Counted from the first letter of the stretch, positions 9,294-20,846 are shown. The stretch: DNA of 64,000 nucleotides from Mesorhizobium sp. B2-7-2 (GCF_006440775.1 NZ_VFTZ01000012.1:119307-183306), one strand, 5' to 3'. Notes: generated by a model not told the origin, from the letters alone. Translations and numbers: made by a program.

Positions 9294-9892
9294 AGGCAAG
9301 GTGGCCGTGGTGACCGGCGCCAGCGCCGGCATCGGCAAGGCATGCGCCCTCGCCATCGCGCCGAGGGCGGCAGAGTGGTGGTGGCCGACATTGATGGCTC
9401 GGCGACCATCGCCTGCACCGCGCAGATCACGGCCGAAGCGGGCCACGCGCTGGCCCTGGCCATGGACATCGCCGATGCGCAGGCGGTGGCAGCGCTGTTC
9501 CAGACGGCGGAGCGGCATTTCGGTGAGGTCGGCTGCGTGAACAACGCGAGCTATGCATCTGACCCCGCGCGAGCGCGCGATGCTCGACCTGGATCTGGCG
9601 GTCTGGATCAGACCATGGCGACCAATCTGCGCGGCACGCTGCTCTGCTGCCGGCAGGCCATCCGACGGCTGATCGCCCGCGGCGGTGGCGCGATCGTCAA
9701 CATGTCGTCGTGCCAGGGCTCAGCGGTGACACCGCCCAGACGTCCTACCCCGCGTCGAAGGCGGCGATGAACATGCTGTCGGCCTCGCACGCCATGCTGG
9801 CGCATGTGCGGACGTACGCCGACGGTGGCAACAGCCGCGCCGCGCGGCCTGCCGGCGACACCGTCGAAGCGGCCGCGGCGCCGCGCTGCTGA
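9280..9892 (+). pseudogene. Short-chain dehydrogenase of the gibberellin operon (SDR_GA), shattered
   Basis: ATG 9280 (AAGGA at 9271-9275) begins a classical SDR, KVAVVTGASAGIGKA. The frame shifts near 9360 (then EGGRVVVADIDGSA), near 9554 and back near 9607 (TMATNLRGTLLCC), and again near 9715. The active-site Y-x3-K survives in TSYPASKAAMNM. About 240 bases are then missing between SASHAM and the C-terminal AHVRTYADGGNS, removing the region after the active site. The intact enzyme oxidises GA12-aldehyde to GA12. Four frameshifts plus an internal deletion make function impossible. The stop overlaps the CYP117 start by one base (TGATG), so the operon's coupling is preserved. Confidence 0.88.
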
Positions 9893-11244
9893 TGGAGCTG
9901 ATGAACATGCTGCTCAACCCGCTGAACCGTCGCCACCGGCTGCGGCACGACATCCCGGTCGTGCCCGGCGCTTTCCCCCTGGTCGGGCATCTTCCCGCCA
10001 TCATCTGCGACCTGCCGCGCCTGCTGCGGCGCGCGGAACGGACGCTGGGCAGCTACTTCTGGCTGGATTTCGGCCCTGCCGGACACCTGATGACCTGCAT
10101 GGATCCGGACGCGTTCGCACTGCTTCGGCACAAGGACGTGTCCTCGGCGCTGATCGAAGGGATCGCGCCCGAATTGCTTGGTGGAACGATGGTCGCCCAG
10201 GACGGCGGCGCGCACCGGCAGGCGCGCGATGCGATCAAGCCGGCGTTCCTGCCCAAGGGGCTGACCCAGGCCGGCATCGGCGACCTGTTCGAGCCCGTCA
10301 TCCGGGCGCGTGTGCAGGCGTGGCGCGACCGCGGCGACGTAGCCATCCTGCGTGAAACCGGCGACCTGATGCTAAAGCTCATCTTCCGCCTCATGGGAGT
10401 CCCCGCGCAGGACCTGCCGGGATGGCATCGCAAGTACCGGCACCTGGTGCAGTTGATCGTCGCGCCCCCGATCGACCTGCCCGGACTGCCCTTGCGGCGC
10501 GGCCGCGCCGCCCGCGACTGGATCGACGCGCAGTTGCGCCAGTTCATCCGCGACGCGCGCGCGCATGCCGCGCGCACCGGGTTGATCAAGGACATGGTGA
10601 GCGCCTTCGATCGCAGCGACGATGCGCTCTCCGATGACGTCCTGGTCGCCAATATCCGCTTGCTGCTGCTTGGCGGTCACGAGACCACCGCCTCGACGAT
10701 GGCCTGGATGGTGATCGAGCTGGCGCGGCAGCCTGTGCTGTGGGACGCCCTGGTCGAAGAGGCGCAACGCGTGGGCGCGGTGCCGACCCGGCACGCGGAC
10801 CTAGCGCAGTGTCCGGTCGCCGAGGCGCTGTTCCGCGAGACGCTGCGCCTGCATCCGGCGGTCACGCTCCTGCCGCGTCAAGCGCTGCAGGAATTGCAAC
10901 TCGGCCAATGGCGCATTCCCGCGGGTACCCATCTGTGCATCCCGCTGCTGCATTTCTCGACCTCGGCGCTGCTGCACGAGGCGCCTGATCAGTTCCGCCT
11001 GGCGCGATGGCTGCAACGCACGGACCCGATCCGGCCGGTGGACATGCTGCAGTTCGGTACCGGCCCACACGTCTGCATCGGCTACCACCTGGTATGGCTG
11101 GAACTAGTGCAGTTCTGCATCGCCTTGGCCCTGACCATGCACAAGGCCGGGGTGCGGCCGCGGTTGCTGAGCGACGTCGAAAAAGGCCGGCGCTATTACC
11201 CGACCGCAAATCCGTCCATGAAAATCCGCATCGGATTCTCATGA
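9892..11244 (+). CDS. cyp117: Cytochrome P450 CYP117, ent-kaurene oxidase
   Basis: An intact 450-residue P450. The family's bacterial gibberellin role is three-step oxidation of ent-kaurene to ent-kaurenoic acid. Visible motifs are the I-helix LLLGGHETTAST, the K-helix E-x-x-R in ETLRLHP, and the heme loop FGTGPHVCIGYHL with ligand Cys395. ATG 9892 overlaps the SDR stop; a second ATG four codons in is an alternative. Codon use is very GC-rich, like the rest of the operon and unlike the flanking genes. The gene is intact, but its substrate supply is lost here because kaurene synthase is truncated. Confidence 0.93.
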   Translation: MELMNMLLNPLNRRHRLRHDIPVVPGAFPLVGHLPAIICDLPRLLRRAERTLGSYFWLDFGPAGHLMTCMDPDAFALLRHKDVSSALIEGIAPELLGGTMVAQDGGAHRQARDAIKPAFLPKGLTQAGIGDLFEPVIRARVQAWRDRGDVAILRETGDLMLKLIFRLMGVPAQDLPGWHRKYRHLVQLIVAPPIDLPGLPLRRGRAARDWIDAQLRQFIRDARAHAARTGLIKDMVSAFDRSDDALSDDVLVANIRLLLLGGHETTASTMAWMVIELARQPVLWDALVEEAQRVGAVPTRHADLAQCPVAEALFRETLRLHPAVTLLPRQALQELQLGQWRIPAGTHLCIPLLHFSTSALLHEAPDQFRLARWLQRTDPIRPVDMLQFGTGPHVCIGYHLVWLELVQFCIALALTMHKAGVRPRLLSDVEKGRRYYPTANPSMKIRIGFS

Positions 11245-11386
11245 GCTGGCATCGCATGCCCCGTGTGGCGAGGCAGCGGCGAGCGACGCGCAGCATTGCT
11301 GCACTCGGCGCGCGCGCTCGGTGCGACGCCGGCAACAGCGCGGCGGTCGCCGCTCTCCGAGGCCGTCTCCTGTCAGGCACAAGGAC

Positions 11387-12394
11387 ATGAACAACATGCA
11401 AGCCGGTTCCAAGCCACATGACGACCGAACTGGCGTTTCCGCGATCGGGGGATTGGGCGCGCAGGCGCGCGGCGCATCCGGCAGGCTGCTGCCGGAGATC
11501 TGGATGCAGGACGGCGCAAAGGGGGTCGAACAGGCGCTGGCGCGTCTTCTGTGCGCCGAAGACGATGGCGAGACCGAGCTGATGGCGGCGATGCGCTACG
11601 CCACCTTGCATGGCGGGAAGCGCACGCGCGCCTTGCTCTGTCTGGCTGCCGGCGCACTGGCCGATACGCCGGCGCACGTGCTCGAGGACGTCGGCGCCGC
11701 CATCGAGATGATCCACGCCTGTACCCTGGTCCACGACGACCTGCCCGCGATGGACAACGACGTGCTTCGCCGCGGCCTTCCGACTGTGCACGTCAAGTTC
11801 GGCGAAGCCACTGCGATCCTGGTCGGCGATGCGCTGCAGGCGCACGCCTTCCTCACCCTGGCGAGCCTGGATGCGCCGGGCGACAACCGTATCGCGCTCG
11901 TGCACGAACTGGCACAGGCGGTGTCCGCCGAGGGTGCCGCAGGCGGGCAGGCCAAGGATCTGTCGCTGGTCGGAAAGCATGTCGAGCTGGACAGGATCGT
12001 GGCGATGCACCGGATGAAGAGCGGAGCGCTGGTGCGCGCGTCCGTTCGCATGGGCGCGCTATGCGCCATCACGGAGGATGCCGCGCACGCCGCGCTGTAC
12101 AGTGCGCTCGATCGCTACAGCGCCTGTTTCGGCCTGGCGCTGCAGGTGGTTGACGACATTCTCGACGCGACAGCGGATGCCGCGACGCTGGGCAAGACAC
12201 CCGGCAAGGACGCTGCGGCGCAGAAGCCGACCTGCGCGTCGATCATGGGGCTGCAAGCAGCGCGCCAGTTTGCGCTGGATCTGTTGCGCGACGCCGGGGA
12301 GGCCATCGCCCCGCTGGGGCCGCGTGCGGAACCGTTGGCGCAGATGCTGCAGCGGGCCACCGCGTATCTGTTAAAGCACGCGCCATGCGCATGA
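11387..12394 (+). CDS. Geranylgeranyl diphosphate synthase of the gibberellin operon
   Basis: A trans-isoprenyl diphosphate synthase of 335 residues that makes the C20 precursor GGPP. The first aspartate-rich motif is HDDLPAMDND (Asp117, Asp118, Asp123) and the second is VVDDILDA (Asp256, Asp257, Asp260); GGKRTRALL is the diphosphate-binding region. The frame is open from 11321, but ATG 11387 has AAGGA at 11381-11385 and matches the expected start. About 140 bases separate it from CYP117. The gene is intact and could still feed general isoprenoid metabolism. Confidence 0.93.
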   Translation: MNNMQAGSKPHDDRTGVSAIGGLGAQARGASGRLLPEIWMQDGAKGVEQALARLLCAEDDGETELMAAMRYATLHGGKRTRALLCLAAGALADTPAHVLEDVGAAIEMIHACTLVHDDLPAMDNDVLRRGLPTVHVKFGEATAILVGDALQAHAFLTLASLDAPGDNRIALVHELAQAVSAEGAAGGQAKDLSLVGKHVELDRIVAMHRMKSGALVRASVRMGALCAITEDAAHAALYSALDRYSACFGLALQVVDDILDATADAATLGKTPGKDAAAQKPTCASIMGLQAARQFALDLLRDAGEAIAPLGPRAEPLAQMLQRATAYLLKHAPCA

Positions 12395-12691
12395 GGCGCC
12401 CCGTCCGCATGGAGTCGCCCCTGTGCCGCGCGATCGGCCGGCGACAGCGGTGGATGCTGCACTCTGTCCGAGTCCGCGGCGCCGATCGCAGCGGTTGCCC
12501 AGCACGGCCGTGTCACGCGGCGCGCGGCGCTAGCCTATTGGGCGAACCGACGCCAGCCGCGCGTCGCCGCGCCGGAGCAGGGCGGCCGTCCGGCGCTGCC
12601 CACGCGCCTGGCCGCGACGGGCCTGCGGCGACGTGCGCGGCGTCTGCCCGATCTTGGTTCTCGTCAACCTTCTGCAGAAGGAACATCCCGC

Positions 12692-15056
<2,365 letters not shown>

Positions 15057-15992
15057 TGCGGGCGTCGTCCGCACGTGGCGGCGGGGCACCTAGAAGGCCG
15101 CTGAAATACCTACGCCAGCCCGATCCGGCTTATGGTCAATGAAGCGCGAATACGTGCACATCCAACTTAAGAGACGGCAGGAAGCCGCCGCGTCGCAGGA
15201 AGGAGCCGGGTAATCTTCGCCGCCCTGCCCTGTCGGTTCATTCAGCGGTGGCGGCGCACACTGCCACCTGCCCGAACGGAGATTGGCTCCGGCAAGAGCT
15301 TTTTCCGCTGCGAAGTGGCGAGCGACGCGGAAGCATGATTGGGAACGCGAACACTCGGCGACGAAAATCCTGAAGCAGCGGGCGAGCATTCATTGTCCCT
15401 TTCCTAGGCAGTTAGCAGCAGCAGCAGTCCTAGGGCCAACGCGATGGGACCCAAGAGAAGGCAGGCCGGAACAACGCTCCTTCCAATGCAATTGCGAATT
15501 TTGGACGTTTGCTTTGGCCGCATTCTGACGACGGTTTCCTGTCAAGCGACGCACGCGTGGGCGGCGCATTCAGACATTGAATGGTGATGGCTCGAACGAA
15601 GTTCTCGTTGTACTGACCCTTCCGAGCCCGCCGCCGATAAAAAAGCGCGATCTGAGCCGACGGATTTGCAAGCAGACACGGGCCCCCTCGCCCCCTTCGG
15701 ATGCTGCCAGCCGGTGATGGCCACGAGTGCTGTCTAGGTTAGCAAGATCCTCTTCCATGCTCCCGACGGATTGTGGCCAGGTAGCGCGATTTACGCTTGG
15801 TCATGCACTCAGGACTTGAAGATCCTGCACTCAGGATATGACAGTGCATCCTTGGCATCGCGGGCGCATGAATAAGGCGGGATTTCGATGATGAGGGCCG
15901 CAGCGGGCATTGGCAGTTCGCTCGTGCTGATCATATTTCATCCACGAAGAATAACACCACTAGGCCAATCTCGAGGCTACAGTGGAACAATC
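15057..15992. other. Intergenic region without a recognisable gene
   Basis: About 940 bases of lower GC than the gibberellin operon. Several frames of 60-100 codons occur on both strands, but none has a family signature. The transition from very GC-rich to average composition just after 15060 probably marks the boundary of the transferred operon. Confidence 0.4.
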
Positions 15993-16301
15993 CTAAGACA
16001 GGGCTTCCAGACATTGTAGGTGACGCATCGCTTTATCCTTAGCCCCCTGCGCCGGCACCACCCACACGCGCGAAGCTACGCGGTCGAAGTGCGTTTCGAC
16101 GGTTGCCCATCGACTCGACGCCATCTGACCCGCCGTCTTCCCTCTAATCAAACGGAGGTGCCTTTGCTCCGCTTCAGGCTTGGTCAGTACGGCTTGGCGC
16201 GGTTGCCATTCGGCGATCCCAACCTCTAAGTTCCCGGCGGCCGGTGCAGCACCGACGATGGTCGCATAAAGAGAAAGTGCCGTGATCAAGATGACGTTCA
16301 T
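15993..16301 (-). CDS. Small exported protein of unknown function
   Basis: A 102-residue product with a credible N-terminal signal sequence (VILITALSLYATIVGAAPA) and a basic C-terminal body. ATG 16299-16301 has AGAGG about six bases upstream. It is divergent from the response-regulator fusion, and the 155-base intergenic region is similar in part to the one upstream of the DsbA-like gene at 19.1 kb. The body resembles no family I recognise. It may be a truncated periplasmic protein; regulation by the adjacent regulator is inferred from position only. Confidence 0.45.
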   Translation of the reverse strand: MNVILITALSLYATIVGAAPAAGNLEVGIAEWQPRQAVLTKPEAEQRHLRLIRGKTAGQMASSRWATVETHFDRVASRVWVVPAQGAKDKAMRHLQCLEALS

Positions 16302-16351
16302 AACTTGCCTCTAATCGGTTGTTATAATCACCGCCCTTCTGGCACGCGCAC

Positions 16352-16367
16352 CTGACGGCAGCCTGAA
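16352..16367. promoter_or_regulatory. Direct-repeat operator candidate for the OmpR-type regulator
   Basis: CTGAC at 16352 and CTGAA at 16363 are 11 bases apart, one helical turn, the arrangement bound by OmpR/PmrA-type dimers. The same pattern, in the same surrounding sequence, stands at 19153-19168 before a decayed copy of the regulator. Assignment to this regulator is inference. Confidence 0.4.
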
Positions 16368-16456
16368 AGCCGCCGGAACATTTGCGCTACGGCGTTCAGC
16401 CTATTGTCAGGTTCCGTCAATAGGGCACGAACCCTGCCCAATTATTGGAGCTCGGC

Positions 16457-17572
16457 ATGCGAATTTTGCTCATTGAAGACAGCGAGGACTTTGGCAGCGC
16501 TGTACGAGAACATATGATAGCTGATGGCCACGCGGTTGAATGGGCCAAGGACCTGTCCGAAGCGCGGTATCACGCAAGTGGGATTCCCTACGGGCTTGTT
16601 CTGCTCGATATTAACCTGCCAGACGGTAACGGCCTGGACTACTTGCGGGAGATGAGGAAGGGGCGTGATTCGACACCCGTCATCATCGTGACAGCTCGCC
16701 ATACGGTCGAGGACCGCATCGAGGGGCTCAATGCTGGTGCCGCCGACTACTTGGTCAAGCCGTTCGATCCCCGCGAACTTTCCGCGCGCATTCATGCCGT
16801 GGCGCGTAGTCACGGGAACTTCCCGAAGCCATATTCTGTCGGGGCGCTGTCCATAAACGCGGCTGAGCGGCGCGTCGCCCTCGACGGGCAGCCGGTCAAC
16901 CTGACTGCACGCGAATGGGCGATTCTCGACTGCGTTCTATCCCGACCCGGAGCGGTAGTTTTGAAGAGGAAGATCGAGGAAGAACTCCTTTCCTTAGGTT
17001 CGGAAAGTGAGAGCAATACCGTGGAGGTTTATGTTAGCCGGCTCCGCAAGAAGATCGGCAGGGACCGAATAGCGACACTGCGTGGCTTGGGGTACAGTTT
17101 CGTGGAAGAATCACGGAACGGCCTCGGAGACCCTGTCGATCTTGTCCAAAAGGTTCGGTCAGTCGTTGATGACTTCTTGAAAAAGCCGTGGTTTGCCGGA
17201 CGGCTAATCCTTGACGTCGACGGCTGCCCCGCCTGGGAGTGCAAAGCAGACCACGCCGTTAGAATTCCCGTCGTGCTTCGATGCCTCATCGACAACGCAC
17301 TCACACATGGACTGCCCGATATCCCGACGACAGTTTCCGTCAGAGCTGATGGAACCATCGCCATTGTAAACGCAGGACCGGTGGTGCCCCTCCCAGACCT
17401 TGACGAGATAACAGAGCGTTTTGTGCGTCTGGCGACTCGGGCAACTGTCCCAGGCCAGGGTCTACCCGTCGCTAATTATGTTATCAAGAAGGTCGGTGGC
17501 AGCCTTGAACTTGCCTCGCCTGCCACGGGTCGCGGGGATGGTTTTGAGGCGATTATTCGAATCCCTCGATGA
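16457..17572 (+). CDS. OmpR-type response regulator fused to a histidine-kinase ATPase domain
   Basis: A 371-residue protein. Residues 1-115 are a receiver domain (Asp51 acceptor in LLDINLPDG, Lys101 in YLVKPFD). Residues 125-217 are a winged-helix DNA-binding domain (ERRVALDGQPVNLTAREW, VEVYVSRLRKKIG, LRGLGYSF). Residues 228-371 are a HATPase_c domain with N-box CLIDNALTH (Asn280), F-box ITERFVRL and G-box PGQGLPVANYVIKKVGG. The DHp helices with the phosphorylated histidine, any sensor and any membrane segment are all absent. ATG 16457 has GGAG six bases upstream. It may be an in-frame deletion fusing a regulator gene to the end of its kinase gene; the clean frame argues that the product is made. 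Confidence 0.88.
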   Translation: MRILLIEDSEDFGSAVREHMIADGHAVEWAKDLSEARYHASGIPYGLVLLDINLPDGNGLDYLREMRKGRDSTPVIIVTARHTVEDRIEGLNAGAADYLVKPFDPRELSARIHAVARSHGNFPKPYSVGALSINAAERRVALDGQPVNLTAREWAILDCVLSRPGAVVLKRKIEEELLSLGSESESNTVEVYVSRLRKKIGRDRIATLRGLGYSFVEESRNGLGDPVDLVQKVRSVVDDFLKKPWFAGRLILDVDGCPAWECKADHAVRIPVVLRCLIDNALTHGLPDIPTTVSVRADGTIAIVNAGPVVPLPDLDEITERFVRLATRATVPGQGLPVANYVIKKVGGSLELASPATGRGDGFEAIIRIPR

Positions 17573-17769
17573 CCCTGGTTTGCTGCAGCGACCAGGTTGG
17601 GCGTAGGAAGCATTGTACGCTGCTGGGCAACGGGAATGTCAAACAGGGGCGGTAACCAAACCCGCGGTGGGCCGGCTCGCCAGAGGAAGGCAGCTTTGGC
17701 GGGGCACACCACATCCCAATCCACTGGCGTGAGACAAGCATGCCACGGCCCCGCCCCAAGCCAACCCGT
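17573..17769. other. Spacer between regulator fusion and omptin remnant
   Basis: About 200 bases with no recognisable coding signal. On the minus strand it might hold further unrecognisable omptin sequence. Confidence 0.3.
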
Positions 17770-18078
17770 TCGGCAGAGCTCGGCGCTTCCTTGAGCTAAT
17801 CATAGTCTTCCATATGGCTGTTGCCGGAGAACCGAAGACGGCTTGCTGAAATGATCCAGTTGTTCCAGACCTCGGCCTTTAGCCCTAGTCAGCACCGGCG
17901 CGCCGGTTTCCCAGATCAATTTGCTGACACGATTGCCCCCTTCGTCATAGACAAACTCGTTGCCCTTCGGCCAGGTGTAGCCAACGCCACCAAGAAACAC
18001 GACGCTCCTGTCGGGCACTGAATAGATGGTCGAATGCGCCGCCATTTGTGCAGAACGTGCCGAAAGCAAGAATAGCAA
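17770..18078 (-). pseudogene. Omptin-family outer-membrane protease remnant
   Basis: On the minus strand VVFLGGVGYTWPKGNEFVYD and KLIWETGAPVLT are typical of the N-terminal barrel of omptins (OmpT/Pla family). After a frameshift near 17880, FSGNSHMEDYD appears, corresponding to the omptin GNS-x-M-x-DYDW segment, with the tryptophan codon changed to a stop. The remaining two thirds of the barrel with the catalytic His-Asp pair are not recognisable. Omptins cleave surface and host peptides; this copy is dead. Confidence 0.7.
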
Positions 18079-18387
18079 ATGATGATGTGCAGCGATTCAT
18101 GGGGCCGCCTCCTCAGGATAGCCGTTGGTGATCTCTCGTTGAACGACGGCGGCTCTCAGCGACCGTTCGCAGACGTTGTTTGTCGCGGCGACCATTCCTG
18201 GGCATTGGTGCAAAGACGTTGAACTCCGATGCGATGTTCAGGACGGCTTAGTCATTGCCCTTTGCCCGGTGCGTTGCATAGCACCGCGCGGGCCGCCCAC
18301 TACCGCGTTGCCGGGCCATATTGAGATTTGGCCCGGCACGAGAGGCGGCACTCGTGGCCAGAGAGGTTGCACCGGCGGCCAGCCCTG
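18079..18387. other. No recognisable gene
   Basis: About 310 bases between the omptin remnant and the DsbA-like gene. A plus-strand open frame at 18176-18451 overlaps the DsbA-like C-terminus and has no family resemblance. Confidence 0.35.
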
Positions 18388-19092
18388 TCAAAATGCCGAA
18401 GTTGGTGATCCGGCAGGACGCCTATGCTTTTCCCGCTCGTTGGCGAGGTAGCGGTCCAAATAGTGCATGTTAGCCGCACCTGAAACCACTCGTTTGCCGA
18501 CAACGACCGCCGGCCCGCCGTGGATGGACAGCTTCTTGGCGAGCGCGGAATTGTGCTTGACGGTGTTTACGATTCCGGGGTCCTTGATGTCCCGCTTGAG
18601 TCGCTCAACGTCGAGGCCCTCGTCTCGTGCGATATCCAAAATGTCGGATCCGCTGAGCCGGAGGCTAGTAGCCATTAGGCGGTGATGGAACGCCTCAAAT
18701 TTTCCCTGTTTGCTGGCGGCGAGCACCGCCCGTGCAGCAAATTTGGAACCCGGTCTCGTGCTCGAATAAGGTATGTAGTAAACCTTCAGCTCGGGATCAT
18801 GCTTGAGGGCTTGCTGGATCGTACGGTCTACCGCGCGGCGCTGCGGGTCGTTGGAGTCCAAAAATACGGCGATATGGTGGTCGCCATTTGGGTTGCCAGC
18901 AGTTGGCGCAGCTGGGTCGTTGAAGAGTGCGTCGTGCCGGTCTGAAATGACCTTCTCCCTATCCTTGCGGAGCTGGCTATTGTATTCGTGCTGGAGCACT
19001 AAGTGTGTGACAGTTGGACCATATTTCGCCAGCAGGGAAACCAGCAGCAGTAGGGCTGAAAGGGCGATCCGGCCGGCTTTTAGATTAATCAT
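18388..19092 (-). CDS. DsbA-family thioredoxin-fold protein lacking the CXXC site
   Basis: A 234-residue protein with an N-terminal membrane anchor or signal (ALSALLLLVSLLA) and a DsbA/ScsC-like thioredoxin fold. The usual sequence around the active site, F-x-D-x-N-C-P-Y-C-R-R, reads VFLDSNDPQRRAVD, so both cysteines are replaced (Asp82, Arg85). The rest of the fold is well kept: FAARAVLAASKQGKFEAFHH and the cis-proline loop HGGPAVVVGKR. ATG 19092 was chosen over an upstream TTG. A preserved fold without redox residues suggests a binding or chaperone role, or early decay. It is divergent from a decayed regulator copy. Confidence 0.8.
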   Translation of the reverse strand: MINLKAGRIALSALLLLVSLLAKYGPTVTHLVLQHEYNSQLRKDREKVISDRHDALFNDPAAPTAGNPNGDHHIAVFLDSNDPQRRAVDRTIQQALKHDPELKVYYIPYSSTRPGSKFAARAVLAASKQGKFEAFHHRLMATSLRLSGSDILDIARDEGLDVERLKRDIKDPGIVNTVKHNSALAKKLSIHGGPAVVVGKRVVSGAANMHYLDRYLANEREKHRRPAGSPTSAF

Positions 19093-19152
19093 GGGGAGTT
19101 CCAATTAACGGTGAATGGCAGGGCAGTAACAGCCGGCTTGTGACACCCGGAC

Positions 19153-19168
19153 CTGACAGCAGCCTGAC
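19153..19168. promoter_or_regulatory. Direct-repeat operator candidate, second copy
   Basis: CTGAC at 19153 and 19164, again 11 bases apart, lies between the DsbA-like gene and a decayed response-regulator start. Its conservation with 16352-16367 suggests that both intergenic regions descend from one regulated promoter. Confidence 0.4.
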
Positions 19169-19261
19169 AACCTCAGGACATTTGCGTCACGCGGCGTTGA
19201 GCGTAGAGTCACGTTCAGAAAGACTCCGCCCTCGAACTGTCGCCCGGCCCCCCTGATGCCA

Positions 19262-19440
19262 CTACGCTCGTCGAAGACGGCAAGGATCTTGGCCGCGGCT
19301 GTACGCGAACTTACGATGGTGGCCACGCGGTCGATTGGGCCAAGGTCCTGTCCAAAGCGCGGTTTCGCGGGCCCAGCGCTAGCCACGCGGTCGGCGATCC
19401 TTCTGTCGTGAATTTTACTCATGCTGCCGGCGAGCGCCGC
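19262..19440 (+). pseudogene. Response-regulator N-terminal remnant (copy A)
   Basis: In broken frames the sequence reads LVEDGKDLG and then GGHAVDWAKVLSKA, a degraded version of the receiver start of the regulator at 16457 (IEDSEDFG, DGHAVEWAKDLSEA). No start codon and no acceptor-Asp region survive. It is the beginning of a duplicated block repeated at 20.55 kb. Confidence 0.65.
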
Positions 19441-19890
19441 CATGCCCCGGTGACGCCGACGATATCACCTTAAGCGGCAAGCGCTTCCCGTAAACTGGCG
19501 TTCGATGTCGGACAATGTCGGATCGGCAACATAGCAGAATCCGATTACTCACGTTGCCGAGACGAGTTTCTTGTTTGGCACGGCATGTGCGCGATCCCGC
19601 AAACGCCTCACAGACTAAAGAGAAGTCATCCGATGATCACCCACCAAAGAATGCCCTCACATTGATTCACTCAAGATGACGCTCGCGTCTGGCCTCGCAA
19701 AATACTGATGGCTCAGTTGGCCCTGCGCTGCCCACCGATCCAGTTTGTCCCGCAAGGGCGTCGAGGACGCAGCATCGGCAAAATGAGGGGCAACTCCTTT
19801 GCCTCGAACTTTGCGCATCGCCCGGCAACTACAAGCTAGGCGGTCGATGAACCTTCGGTCTGGCGCTTCGGTTATGGCGGCCAGCGATGA
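19297..19890 (+). repeat. Direct repeat, copy A (period about 1.26 kb)
   Basis: About 590 bases are nearly repeated at 20558-21180: the decayed regulator piece, the NifA/sigma-54 module and the start of an M16 peptidase remnant. The marker GTACGCGAAC is at 19301 in this copy and 20562 in the other. Small indels distinguish the copies. Confidence 0.85.
19516..19590 (+). promoter_or_regulatory. NifA activator site plus sigma-54 promoter (copy 2)
   Basis: TGT-N10-ACA at 19516-19531, then TGGCAC-N5-GTGC at 19576-19590, the same layout as at 7130 with 60-base spacing. It precedes an M16 peptidase remnant. Confidence 0.78.
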
Positions 19891-20400
19891 CATCAAGGCG
19901 ACGAATTTTCTGCTCGACAAAGGCATGGAAGTGGTCCTAGTCCCCGATCACCGCGCGCCAACTATCACCCATATGGTGCGGTACAAGATCGGCAGCGCCG
20001 ACGAGCCCGCCCGGGAAATTCGGCGAACGGGCATTTCCTCGAGCATCTGATTGGCGGCGGCGATCAATCATGCCGCCGGCGAGTTGGACCGCCCGGCGGT
20101 CGATATCGGCGGATCGCTGCATGCTTCCAGCTCTCACGCCTGTACCGCCGCGCGGTGTTGCAGCTCGGCGCGCCACATGGCGATGGCGACGGGCCGTGCG
20201 CAATGTAATGACATTCGACCGGTTCTGACCCGCTCGGGAAAGGATGGCATTCGAGATGAACTCGCTGGCATTGTCGCTGGCGAGGAGCCGGCCCAATTCC
20301 CGGGCAGTCAACTGCCCTCGACCGTGCCGATTAGCGCGCCTTTGCCATGCCGGCGGATTAGCGTGGCCGACCTTACTTCGGCGTGACGCAAGCAATTTCT
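19782..20400 (+). pseudogene. M16 zinc peptidase remnant (copy 2)
   Basis: From ATG 19782 (MRGNSFASNF) a broken signal region leads to ASDDIKATNFLLDKGMEVVL, then VPDHRAPTITHMVRYKIGSA, the canonical M16 N-terminus. A frameshift near 20010 follows; in the new frame the zinc motif HFLEH is readable at 20032-20046, then AINHAAGELDRP and a weak continuation to about 20400. This is the best preserved of the three copies and identifies the other two. Intact members are periplasmic or secreted zinc peptidases. It is not functional because of stops and frameshifts. Confidence 0.78.
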
Positions 20401-20544
20401 GCACCAGACGCGCAAGGTATGCCACTCCCTCAAACCGCTCAGCGGCACCTCTAGTCTATGCCGGCATGTAGGCTGCTCCCATCGCGACGGCGTGCGGCAA
20501 CTCTTCTGGGTCTTGACCCTGTCGGCGATATTATCCGACCGAGG

Positions 20545-20710
20545 CCAAAAACCTCGCGGCTGTACGCGAACTTACGATGGTGGCGACGCGGTCGATTGGC
20601 CAAGGTCCTGTCCGAAGCGCGGTGTTGCGGGCCCAGCGCTAGCCACGCGGTCGGCGATCCTTCTGTCGTGAATTTTACTCATGCTGCCGGCGAGCGCCGC
20701 TATGCCCCGG
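20545..20710 (+). pseudogene. Response-regulator N-terminal remnant (copy B)
   Basis: Near-identical to the remnant at 19262-19440 but with a further deletion, and even less of the receiver domain readable. Part of the second repeat copy. Confidence 0.55.
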
Positions 20711-20771
20711 TACGACGATATCACCTTAAGCGGCAAGCGCTTCCCTTAAACTGGCGTTCGATGTCGGACAA

Positions 20772-20846
20772 TGTTGGATCGGCAACATAGCAGAGTCCGA
20801 TTACTCACGTTGCCGAGACGAGTTTCCTGTTTGGCACGGCATGTGC
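20772..20846 (+). promoter_or_regulatory. NifA activator site plus sigma-54 promoter (copy 3)
   Basis: TGT-N10-ACA at 20772-20787 and TGGCAC-N5-GTGC at 20832-20846. Downstream is only a short M16 leader remnant, so no intact gene appears to be served. Confidence 0.75.

Noticed and set aside
8408..9544. Long minus-strand open frames opposite the P450, ferredoxin and SDR genes, and similar ones at 10862-12010 and 12530-13651
   Set aside because: They are antisense by-products of very GC-rich codon use. None resembles a known family, and the plus-strand genes are certain.
16340..16354. TGGCAC at 16340 as a sigma-54 promoter for the regulator fusion
   Set aside because: The -12 GC is not at the required ten-base distance from GG and there is no NifA-type activator site.
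18176..18451. 91-codon plus-strand frame with Gly-Thr-Arg repeats
   Set aside because: No ribosome site and no family, and it overlaps the well-supported DsbA-like C-terminus on the other strand.
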